Assembly (NCBI GenBank): GCA_030619585.1 | Contig: JAUXBD010000067.1 | Coordinates: 1-7,193, forward strand | Direction: 5' to 3' | Source of the DNA: Desulfobacteraceae bacterium | Lineage (GTDB): Bacteria; Desulfobacterota; Desulfobacteria; Desulfobacterales; SURF-7 | DNA length: 7,193 bases | In this document: positions 1 through 6,056 of the stretch, one piece after another | Numbering within the stretch: the stretch's first letter is position 1 | How the letters are laid out: each line of letters starts with the position of its first letter | The notes under the pieces: generated by a model | Seen by the model: only the letters and a program-made list of their open reading frames with translations | Database searches by the model: none | Told to the model about the DNA's origin: nothing | Made by a program: the position numbers and the translations under genes

Positions 1-2016
1 AAGGCAGAATCTATTCTATGCATCAAAGCATATCCGCACCTTTTCGATCTGCCGGACACACCGGATCTTTCAATCATCATACTGCCACCCATGGTTGCTT
101 TGAAAGCGGTCAAAGATTGTATTGAAAAAGGGGTCAAGGGGATTGTAATTGTCTCGGCAGGCTTCAGGGAGGTGGGCGGTAAAGGGCTTGAGATTGAAAA
201 CAAAATTACCGAACTCTGTCAAAATGCAGGGATCAGGCTCATAGGGCCTAACTGCCTTGGTGTAATCAACCCCCACTCATCGGTACGGCTGAATGCAAGC
301 TTTTCAACACACATGCCTGATGCGGGAAATATCTCATTTATTTCTCAAAGCGGGGCGCTATGTACCGCTGTTCTTGACTTTGCAGCAGACAGGGGATTCG
401 GCTTCTCAAAATTTGTCTCCATAGGAAACAAAGCAGATGTGAATGAGCTGGACCTGCTTCGTTACTACCACAAAGATCCAAACACCGATGTTATAATGAT
501 ATACATGGAGGAACTCAGGGTATGCGGGCAGCAATTTATAGATGAAGTCAAGGAGATTACTTCCGGTGAAAAACCTACCCCCATACTTGTAATCAAATCA
601 GGCAAAACCAGCGCCGGCGCTGCCGCTGCTGCATCACACACAGGGGCACTTGCAGGCACAGAGGCGGTATATGATGCTGTTTTTGATGAATCCGGGATTA
701 TTCGGGTGGACACTGTAAATGAACTTTTTGATTATGCACAGGCGTTTGTTTCCAACAAAATACTTTTGAGCAACCATATTGCCATAGTAACAAATGCAGG
801 AGGACCGGGGATAGTGGCAACCGATATGACCGAGTCGGCAGGGCTCAAACTATCCAAATTTAAAGCTGAGACTATTGAAGCCCTTGACAGCCATCTTCCT
901 GCCACGGCAAATATTCATAACCCTGTCGATGTGATAGGGGATGCTCCCAAGGAGCGATATGAGGACGCCCTTAATGCTGTTATAAAAGATGAAAATGTTG
1001 ACGGCGCAATGGTGATCCTCACCCCGCAATCCATGACGAATGCTATCGGGACTGCGGAAGCAATTGTAAAGATATCAAAGAAAACCTCAAAACCTATAGT
1101 TTGCAGCTTCATGGGCCTTTTTGATGTTTCCCGGGGTGTAAAGCTTTTGCAGGAACATCATATACCCACCTATAAATTCCCTGAAAATGCCGCCAAAGCT
1201 CTGGGTGTTCTCTATAAATACTCAAAGTGGCTTAACAGGCAACACCTTGCCCAGTATCAATTCAACCATGAAAAAGCCAAAGCCGCAGATATAATACAAT
1301 CATGCTTTAACAAAGGACAGATGTATCTCGGCGAGCTGGACGGGCTTGAAGTACTTAAATGCTATGGTTTTGATATTCTGCCCACAACACTTGCAAATGA
1401 TGAAAAAGATGCTGTAAAGATTGCAGACGACACGGGATATCCGGTTGTCATGAAGATCGTGTCACCCCAGATTATTCACAAGTCAGATGCCGGTGGCGTC
1501 AAGGTGGGGCTTGAAACGTCGGAGCAGGTAGCCCAAGCGTTTGGCCGGATTGTTGCCGATGCAAAGGAGTTTGATCCCCGGGCGAAAATAGAGGGAGTCC
1601 TTGTCCAGAAGATGGCCCCGGCCGGCCAGGAGATAATAATGGGTGTTAACCGTTACCCTGTTTTCGGGCCTCTGATAATGTTTGGTTTTGGAGGGATATT
1701 TGTTGAGATCTTCAGGGATGTGGTCTTCAGGATCGCGCCCATCGGCAGAAACAATGCCCATAAAATGGTTCGAAGCGTAAAAGTTTTTCCCATGCTTAAC
1801 GGTTTTCGAGGAAAGCCGAAGGCGGATATTGAAACTTTGCAAAAACTACTTGTGAGCCTTTCAGACCTTGTTATGGATAACCCGGAGATAAAGGAGCTTG
1901 ATATTAATCCTCTTCTTGTGCATAAAGAGGGAAAAGGTGCCACAGTGGCGGATGTGAGAATAATTCTTTCTGCACCCGAGCCTGTTTGTGAGATCTATAA
2001 GCCTGATTTTGACTGA
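1..2016 (+). CDS. ADP-forming acyl-CoA (acetyl-CoA) synthetase, fused alpha-beta form, 5'-truncated
   Basis: The frame is open from base 1 (KAESILCIKAYPHLFDLP...), so the ATG at 91 is internal and the true start lies left of the window. 671 residues are visible; fused family members are about 700 or more, so roughly 50-60 N-terminal residues of the CoA-binding Rossmann domain are missing. Residue numbers here count from base 1. Visible in order: end of the CoA-binding domain with GPNCLGVIN; a succinyl-CoA-ligase-like domain starting at ISQSG (114-118); SHTGALAG with the family's phospho-histidine at His213; a glycine-rich NAGGPGI segment; then a C-terminal ATP-grasp domain with the second phospho-histidine in IIHKSD (His493) and ELDINPL (632-638). 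The family interconverts acyl-CoA + ADP + Pi and acid + ATP + CoA in the cytoplasm through phosphohistidine relay. Acetate is the likeliest substrate, but specificity cannot be read from sequence. It is probably cotranscribed with the membrane-protein gene starting 9 bases after its stop. Confidence 0.92.
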   Translation, partial: KAESILCIKAYPHLFDLPDTPDLSIIILPPMVALKAVKDCIEKGVKGIVIVSAGFREVGGKGLEIENKITELCQNAGIRLIGPNCLGVINPHSSVRLNASFSTHMPDAGNISFISQSGALCTAVLDFAADRGFGFSKFVSIGNKADVNELDLLRYYHKDPNTDVIMIYMEELRVCGQQFIDEVKEITSGEKPTPILVIKSGKTSAGAAAAASHTGALAGTEAVYDAVFDESGIIRVDTVNELFDYAQAFVSNKILLSNHIAIVTNAGGPGIVATDMTESAGLKLSKFKAETIEALDSHLPATANIHNPVDVIGDAPKERYEDALNAVIKDENVDGAMVILTPQSMTNAIGTAEAIVKISKKTSKPIVCSFMGLFDVSRGVKLLQEHHIPTYKFPENAAKALGVLYKYSKWLNRQHLAQYQFNHEKAKAADIIQSCFNKGQMYLGELDGLEVLKCYGFDILPTTLANDEKDAVKIADDTGYPVVMKIVSPQIIHKSDAGGVKVGLETSEQVAQAFGRIVADAKEFDPRAKIEGVLVQKMAPAGQEIIMGVNRYPVFGPLIMFGFGGIFVEIFRDVVFRIAPIGRNNAHKMVRSVKVFPMLNGFRGKPKADIETLQKLLVSLSDLVMDNPEIKELDINPLLVHKEGKGATVADVRIILSAPEPVCEIYKPDFD

Positions 2017-2025
2017 TTAATTGCC

Positions 2026-3147
2026 GTGAACACAAAAACAAAATTAATATTTGCATCTCTTATGTCAGCCGCGTTTATTTTTGGGTTCCTGCACCTTTTT
2101 GTTGAAGTTCCGGGATATAACTTTGAGAGGCTGCACGTATTTTTGTTCAATCTTTGCAGCGGTGGAACCATAATATTATTCTTTACAGAGGATAGTAATA
2201 AACTTACCGGAAAGACAACACTGTTTTTATGCCTGTCTATTGCTTATGCTGCGTTAGCTTTTTTTAAAATCTATATTCCCGCCATGGTTATATCAATTGT
2301 TCTTGCATTTATTGTGGAGACGGTGAGGATAAAAAAATTTTCCATCCTTCCTTTAAGCTTTTTTAGCAGAAAGGAGCCTGTCTTTAAAAAATTTCATCAA
2401 GCCTCTCTTTTGTGTCTTTCCATGGGGCTTATAATCTCCTGCGCAGTCATACTCAACAACGAATACCTTAAAATTATCTCCATGCCCAAGTTAAAGCTTG
2501 ACACCTTTTTTCTGGGGTTTTCATTTCCACTTTCTCTTATTACCATGTCTGTGATTTTTTCCCTTATGGCCGATTACAGAAAACCGGTCATGCGCACCTT
2601 AAAAGAGATCGGATTTTGGAATATCAACCTTGGGGTTATTATTTTTTTTGTTTTTATAATATTTGAGAAACTTGCTCCCCAGGTGGTTGTAACCACAATC
2701 CTTTTTTTTACGGTTATCATGATCTTCTGGCTCTATTACAAACTGGGAAAGGACCTCCAGCAGAAGAACTTTCTAACATCAGGAATAGGGTTTCTTGTGG
2801 TCACGGCAATAACAGGTATTGCATATATACTGCTTGAGATTTTACCCGGTTACACAGCTGAAAAATACAGGTGGCTGCTTTGGCTACACTCCTTTGCATC
2901 GCTTTATGGATGGAACCTTTGCGGGCTTGCGGTTATTTGCAGATTTGATGATTTCCCGGTAAGGCTTCATTCGGGATCGACTATTGCGCTGCACTGGATT
3001 ACAGCACTGATCTTTGCTCCCCTTGGAAAATACTACAGTCTTTTCGCAGTGCTGTCAGTGCTGTGCTATTCAATTATCCTCGGTGTGATCTTGTTTAGTA
3101 AAACAAGTAATACCAGTTCAACCAGTCCGACTAATCAAACCAACTAA
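2026..3147 (+). CDS. Polytopic inner-membrane protein of unknown function
   Basis: I do not recognise a named family. The 373 residues contain about ten or eleven hydrophobic helices, roughly at 6-28, 35-53, 65-81, 84-100, 127-145, 160-181, 198-213, 219-238, 251-271, 284-305 and 320-357 (the last probably two). A charged stretch (101-123) follows the fourth. Histidines at 23, 37, 124, 288, 315 and 323 sit in or at the ends of hydrophobic segments. The segment around WLHSFASLYGW (286-296) loosely recalls helix ends in haem/copper membrane proteins, but this is only a resemblance. The C-terminal tail (359-373) is almost all Ser, Thr, Asn, Pro and Gln. The start is GTG, the first possible start after the upstream stop, which lies in the same frame; no Shine-Dalgarno is visible, so translation may depend on coupling to the synthetase gene. 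An ATG at 2062 is an alternative start. The 3' end overlaps the stop of convergent fprA by 4 bases. Confidence 0.83.
   Translation: MNTKTKLIFASLMSAAFIFGFLHLFVEVPGYNFERLHVFLFNLCSGGTIILFFTEDSNKLTGKTTLFLCLSIAYAALAFFKIYIPAMVISIVLAFIVETVRIKKFSILPLSFFSRKEPVFKKFHQASLLCLSMGLIISCAVILNNEYLKIISMPKLKLDTFFLGFSFPLSLITMSVIFSLMADYRKPVMRTLKEIGFWNINLGVIIFFVFIIFEKLAPQVVVTTILFFTVIMIFWLYYKLGKDLQQKNFLTSGIGFLVVTAITGIAYILLEILPGYTAEKYRWLLWLHSFASLYGWNLCGLAVICRFDDFPVRLHSGSTIALHWITALIFAPLGKYYSLFAVLSVLCYSIILGVILFSKTSNTSSTSPTNQTN
3090..3107. other. Small AT-rich inverted repeat at the end of the membrane-protein gene
   Basis: CTTGTTT and AAACAAG form a perfect 7-bp stem around the 4-base loop AGTA, inside the last codons of the membrane-protein gene. 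No T-run follows on either strand, so it is not a canonical intrinsic terminator. It is the only hairpin I see near the junction of the two convergent genes and might slow or process either transcript. Low confidence in function. Confidence 0.25.
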
Positions 3148-4328
3148 TCTAATATTGCCTTGCCTATTCTTTTTCCTAAATCAAAGCAAGCATCCATGCC
3201 TTCTTGATTCGGTACGTACTTAATTTTTAAACCGGGATCTATAATTTCAATATTCATCTCTTCCAGTTCTTTATTGATCAGCTTTACAGATTCTCCGCTC
3301 CATCCATATGAGCCAAAAGCAGCGCCTATCTTGTTTTTTGTTTTCAGCCCTTTCATGTAGGTAAGAAAATCCATTATTGTGGGGAAAAGTGTATTGTTTA
3401 ATGTGGGCGAGCCTATAATAACAGCCCTTGCGTCCATAACTTCAGTTATAATATCACTTCTGTGCCATGCACGAAGATGCATGGGCCTCACATCAACACC
3501 CTCTTCAGCTATTCCCTCAGCTATTTTTTCAGCCATGGCTTTTGTGCTGTCCCACATGGTTTCATATATTACAACCGCCTTTCTTTTAGGTTTAAGATCG
3601 CACCACCTGGCATATGCTTCAACTATTTTGCCGGGATTTTTTCGCCATATAATACCATGATCAGGACAGATAATATTGAATTCAAGGCCAAGTTCTCCAA
3701 TAGAGTTTAACAGCTGCTTAATTCTATCCACATACAGCATAAGTATGTTTGCAAAATACTTTTTGGCATGTCCCATAACTGCTTCGCCGATCTGATCGTC
3801 GAACTTTTCAGGGCCGGCATAGTGTTGACCGAACCCGTCACTTGAAAAAAGGATTTTATCCTCTTTTATGTAGGTGAACATGCTGTCCGGCCAGTGAATC
3901 ATCCTGGTTTCAAGGAACGTCAGGGTCCTTTTGCCAATATTTAGCTCTTCACTGTTTTCAACAGGTCGATAATTCCATTTTTGTCCAAAATGAAGTGAAA
4001 GATTTTTAAATCCCATTTTGGAACAATAAAGGGGTTTATCTTCACCAACCCTGTGCATCACCCGTGGCAGTCCGCCTGAATGGTCCATCTCCGTATGGTT
4101 GCTTACTATGTAATCAATCTTTTTGGGATCAACTATTTGGGAAATATTTGCCAAAAGCTGATCTGCGAATTCTTTTTTAACAGTATCAATGAGTACAATT
4201 TTATCATCGACAATCAAAAATGAATTGTACGACGTACCACATGGTGTTGAGTAACCGTGAAAATCCCTGATATTCCAGTCTTCAACGCCAACACTATAGA
4301 TCCCTTCTGCAATTTCAAATGGTTTCAT
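3144..4328 (-). CDS. fprA: A-type flavodiiron protein (rubredoxin:oxygen oxidoreductase)
   Basis: The cytoplasmic enzyme reduces O2 to water (some family members reduce NO) with electrons from rubredoxin or a similar carrier. It has 394 residues, the usual length for a class A protein with no extra C-terminal domain. The N-terminal metallo-beta-lactamase-like domain (1 to about 245) carries every diiron ligand: His78, Glu80, Asp82 in NHTEMDH, His145 in MIHWPDS, Asp164 in FSSDGFG and His224 in CPDHG. The C-terminal flavodoxin domain (about 249-394) has the FMN phosphate loop YETMWDSTK (255-263), SPTLNN (307-312) and SYGWSGES (340-347). The start is supported by AAGGA at 4335-4339, six bases upstream, and an in-frame stop at 4338-4340. 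It is last in the dfx group, 130 bases after the fusion gene, with a tandem repeat in that gap. No terminator separates it from the upstream gene, so cotranscription with dfx is likely. A TATACT (4434-4439, minus sense) could be a -10 of its own promoter but lacks a good -35. Confidence 0.97.
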   Translation of the reverse strand: MKPFEIAEGIYSVGVEDWNIRDFHGYSTPCGTSYNSFLIVDDKIVLIDTVKKEFADQLLANISQIVDPKKIDYIVSNHTEMDHSGGLPRVMHRVGEDKPLYCSKMGFKNLSLHFGQKWNYRPVENSEELNIGKRTLTFLETRMIHWPDSMFTYIKEDKILFSSDGFGQHYAGPEKFDDQIGEAVMGHAKKYFANILMLYVDRIKQLLNSIGELGLEFNIICPDHGIIWRKNPGKIVEAYARWCDLKPKRKAVVIYETMWDSTKAMAEKIAEGIAEEGVDVRPMHLRAWHRSDIITEVMDARAVIIGSPTLNNTLFPTIMDFLTYMKGLKTKNKIGAAFGSYGWSGESVKLINKELEEMNIEIIDPGLKIKYVPNQEGMDACFDLGKRIGKAILD

Positions 4329-4329
4329 C

Positions 4330-4383
4330 TTATGTCCTTACCCGGATAAACCGGAGATTCGAAGTAAAGCTGTAAGCTTTCAT
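4330..4383 (-). other. Possible leader mini-ORF ending one base before fprA
   Basis: From the ATG of the last repeat unit in the fprA direction, 17 codons (MKAYSFTSNLRFIRVRT) run to TAA at 4330-4332; one base then separates the stop from the fprA ATG. Two five-codon ORFs (MKAYS, stop) precede it in the same frame at 4408-4425 and 4387-4404. None has a well-spaced Shine-Dalgarno, since the purine run directly abuts each ATG. The arrangement could be a by-product of a repeat whose length is a multiple of three. Translation is inference. Confidence 0.2.
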
Positions 4384-4430
4384 CTTTTAGCTGTAAGCTT
4401 TCATCTTTTAGCTGTAAGCTTTCATCCTTT
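4368..4430. repeat. Three tandem copies of a 21-bp repeat upstream of fprA
   Basis: Units occupy 4368-4388, 4389-4409 and 4410-4430. The first two are identical; the third differs by one base (T to C at unit position 18). On the plus strand each unit begins AGCTGTAAGCTTTCATC, and contains the small dyad AGCT-GTA-AGCT. Read in the fprA direction, each unit holds ATG AAA GCT TAC AGC, followed in the first two by TAA. The array fills most of the gap between the fusion gene and fprA. It could be a neutral minisatellite, a regulatory leader or a set of protein-binding sites. Spacer-less 21-bp units rule out a CRISPR array. Confidence 0.95.
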
Positions 4431-4458
4431 AATAGTATAGAAATTCCCAGCATAGAAG

Positions 4459-5427
4459 TTATTTGCCAACCAGGCTATCAACCCTTTTTTCAATATCATC
4501 ACGAACATCTCGCATAAACTCAATTGGTTTTCCTGAAGGATCCGGCAGATCCCAATCTATTTTCTCAACATCGGGTATAAACGGGTATTTTCCTTCGCAG
4601 CCCATTGTCACTATAATATCCGGCTTTACCTCTGAAACAGCATCTTCTATTGAGCGGGGAGTGTGAAATGCCATGTCGACACCGTTCTCTGCCATTACCT
4701 CTTCCATAACGGAATTAATCTGCCCGGAAGGCTCACTGCCGCCGCTTAACGCCTCTACCTTGCCACCGGCTTTAAACTGTGCAAATGCGCTTGCCATCTG
4801 ACTCCTGCAGGTATTTTCGCGGCATACAAATAGTATCTTCTTTCTTTGAGTATTGGGGACAAGTAACCTGGTAACCTCTTTTTTTACATCATCTAATACT
4901 GTGGGATGTTTTTCCAGCTCTCCCGGGCCCTCCATCTCCCTGTAACCCAGGCTGCCGCTAAAGCTTGCGCCTATGGCATCAAAAAAATATTTTCCGGTTA
5001 GATTAAGACCTTCAAACAGGTTCTTGCCCCTGGTTGCGCCAACCGAAAGTAAAAAGCCCTGCCTGTTTTTTCTCTTGGGATCAGACAGTTTAAGCCTGTA
5101 TCTTCTCGACCAAAATGACTGGCACCTGTCAATAAGCAATTTCAGCTGGGCGGAAACATTATAAAAATATATAGGCGTGGCAGCTACAACAACATCGGCT
5201 TGGCGGATCAGGGGATAAACTTCAGAGCTCATATCATCATCTTGAATAATGCAAAATCCTTTTCTTTCACAGTGCCCGCATCCTAAACACGGTTTTATAT
5301 TCTTTTTTGCGGCGGAGATAATGTGAGTCTGTGCACCAAGGTGTTCGGCCTGTTCCAAAAATAATGATAGAAGATAATTTGAGTTTCCCTTTTTGCGAGG
5401 GCTGCCCTGTATTCCTAAAACAAACAT
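4459..5427 (-). CDS. Iron-sulfur flavoprotein (NADPH-dependent FMN reductase fold) fused to ArsC/low-molecular-weight phosphatase domain
   Basis: The 322 residues form two domains. Residues 1 to about 190 are an Isf-type flavodoxin-fold domain: FMN loop GSPRKKGNSN (8-17), the compact cluster motif CX2CX2CX5C (Cys47, 50, 53, 59) expected to bind a 4Fe-4S cluster, and TPIYFYNVSAQLK (84-96). After a short linker, residues about 195-322 are an ArsC/LMW-PTP domain: the P-loop CRENTCRS gives CX5R (Cys202-Arg208), with a second cysteine Cys207; Cys277 is in TMGC; WDLPDP (292-297) supplies the likely acid Asp296. The second cysteine of the usual C...CP redox pair is Tyr281 here. The start has GGAAGGGA at 5435-5442 and an in-frame stop at 5458-5460. 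The gene lies 48 bases after dfx and 130 before fprA, where rubredoxin is found in Desulfovibrio. The likely role is electron transfer plus arsenate reduction or protein-thiol/phosphatase chemistry; the exact reaction is unknown. No arsenic regulator or transporter is nearby. Confidence 0.92.
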   Translation of the reverse strand: MFVLGIQGSPRKKGNSNYLLSLFLEQAEHLGAQTHIISAAKKNIKPCLGCGHCERKGFCIIQDDDMSSEVYPLIRQADVVVAATPIYFYNVSAQLKLLIDRCQSFWSRRYRLKLSDPKRKNRQGFLLSVGATRGKNLFEGLNLTGKYFFDAIGASFSGSLGYREMEGPGELEKHPTVLDDVKKEVTRLLVPNTQRKKILFVCRENTCRSQMASAFAQFKAGGKVEALSGGSEPSGQINSVMEEVMAENGVDMAFHTPRSIEDAVSEVKPDIIVTMGCEGKYPFIPDVEKIDWDLPDPSGKPIEFMRDVRDDIEKRVDSLVGK

Positions 5428-5465
5428 TATGGTTTCCCTTCCAAATTTTAGCCCACTTCAAACTC

Positions 5466-5484
5466 AAGGCTTTACTTAAGCCTT
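5466..5484. other. Stem-loop spanning the dfx stop codon
   Basis: AAGGCTT (5466-5472) and AAGCCTT (5478-5484) make a perfect 7-bp stem around five bases, covering the dfx stop codon at 5476-5478. In the dfx direction no T-run follows, so it is not a standard terminator. It could be a partial terminator or RNA-processing site separating dfx message from the downstream fusion gene. Function is inferred. Confidence 0.3.
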
Positions 5485-5850
5485 CCAGTGTCCATGAAGC
5501 GTGCAGTATTCACGTGCAGTTATCCGGTCTGCCTCTATTTGAAAAGATGCTTCAGGAACATCACCGGGGTTCAAGAACTGGATGTATGATTTGCCGTCAG
5601 CGATAATTTCAATCCACTCAATGTAGTGCTTCTCTTCCATTGGATGAGCAACCTCTCCAACCTTTACCCTCACTCCCCCGTCAATTTTTTCTATGACCGG
5701 AACATGCTTTTCCTTGGCAGCGTCAACTGTATTTTCTGTCATAAGAGCCATATTTTGGCCGCAGCATGCAAGCTTACCGCCAGCTCCATGGAGTGTCTCA
5801 ATAATATTACCGCACTTCTCACATTTGTATACTTCCAGTCTTTCAGCCAT
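5476..5850 (-). CDS. dfx: Desulfoferrodoxin (two-iron-centre superoxide reductase)
   Basis: A cytoplasmic enzyme that reduces superoxide to hydrogen peroxide using electrons from rubredoxin or similar carriers. The 124 residues match the usual length of the two-centre (class I, 2Fe-SOR) type. The N-terminal desulforedoxin-like domain has the FeCys4 ligands Cys10, Cys13, Cys29 and Cys30. The C-terminal neelaredoxin-like domain has all catalytic-centre ligands: His49, His69, His75, Cys116 and His119, with Lys48 in EKHVP, the lysine that helps draw superoxide to the iron. The start is fixed by a strong ribosome-binding site, AAGGAGG at 5857-5863, six bases before the ATG. It is the first gene after a 206-base intergenic region carrying a promoter, and probably leads a transcript with the flavoprotein fusion and fprA. 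Also known as rbo. Confidence 0.98.
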   Translation of the reverse strand: MAERLEVYKCEKCGNIIETLHGAGGKLACCGQNMALMTENTVDAAKEKHVPVIEKIDGGVRVKVGEVAHPMEEKHYIEWIEIIADGKSYIQFLNPGDVPEASFQIEADRITAREYCTLHGHWKA

Positions 5851-5905
5851 CTTTTCCCTCCTTGTTAAAATAGTTTAAGTTTCAATCACACATTTTCATA
5901 CATCT

Positions 5906-5921
5906 ATCAAGATTTGTGCCA
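5906..5921 (-). promoter_or_regulatory. Sigma-54-like element upstream of dfx
   Basis: In the dfx direction TGGCAC-AAATC-TTGAT resembles the -24/-12 consensus TGGCAC-N5-TTGCW with perfect -24 element and correct spacing, but the nearly invariant C of the -12 GC is A. It overlaps the sigma-70 -10 by one base. A weak alternative promoter at best. Confidence 0.2.
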
Positions 5922-5950
5922 GATTAAAAGAGCCTGTGTGTTATAGTCAA
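5921..5950 (-). promoter_or_regulatory. Sigma-70-type promoter of the dfx group
   Basis: In the dfx direction, TTGACT (5945-5950) and TAATCT (5921-5926) are separated by 18 bases, a good match to -35 and -10 elements. An A/T-rich stretch just upstream (about 5954-5967) resembles an UP element. Transcription would start near 5914, leaving a leader of about 60 bases before the dfx ATG. It sits in the only sizeable intergenic gap on the minus strand. Confidence 0.55.
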
Positions 5951-5953
5951 CAC
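5938..5953. promoter_or_regulatory. Candidate operator overlapping the dfx -35
   Basis: GTGTTATAGTCAACAC is an imperfect palindrome with 5-base arms GTGTT/AACAC and a 6-base centre. It covers the -35 hexamer, a position where a repressor could block RNA polymerase. It does not match a regulator site I know (for example the PerR box). Short arms make chance occurrence plausible. Confidence 0.25.
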
Positions 5954-6056
5954 CTTTTTATTTTAAATGGTTATGGTTTGTTTCCGTTACGATAAAAATA
6001 TGTTGGTCCTGGAATGATTTGATACACATCTGTCCAATGAGACAGTTGGGAGCCCA

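Noticed and set aside
1..90. Synthetase gene as a genuine N-terminally truncated gene starting at ATG 91
   Set aside because: The frame is open to base 1 and the upstream residues match the CoA-binding domain, so the truncation is only the window edge.
1483..1842. A 119-codon open frame on the minus strand
   Set aside because: It lies entirely antisense to the ATP-grasp domain of the acyl-CoA synthetase, whose protein matches its family throughout. It has no recognisable domain.
2014..2016. TGA as a selenocysteine or read-through codon joining the synthetase to the membrane protein
   Set aside because: The synthetase ends at the expected place for its family shortly after ELDINPL, and the following codons encode a normal membrane-protein N terminus. 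Nothing suggests a functional read-through.
3379..3710. Two plus-strand open frames of 82-93 codons
   Set aside because: Both are antisense to the well-supported flavodiiron protein gene and show no family features.
4368..4430. CRISPR-like array
   Set aside because: The 21-bp units are directly adjacent with no spacers, and no cas genes are present.
4434..4462. Separate promoter for fprA using TATACT as -10
   Set aside because: At 17-18 bases upstream the sequence (ATAACT/AATAAC) is a poor -35; the nearer match TTGGCA is 24 bases away, too far.
6030..6045. Hairpin CTGTC-N6-GACAG just after bioD as an intrinsic terminator
   Set aside because: The stem has only 5 bp and no T-run follows in the bioD direction, so it does not qualify.
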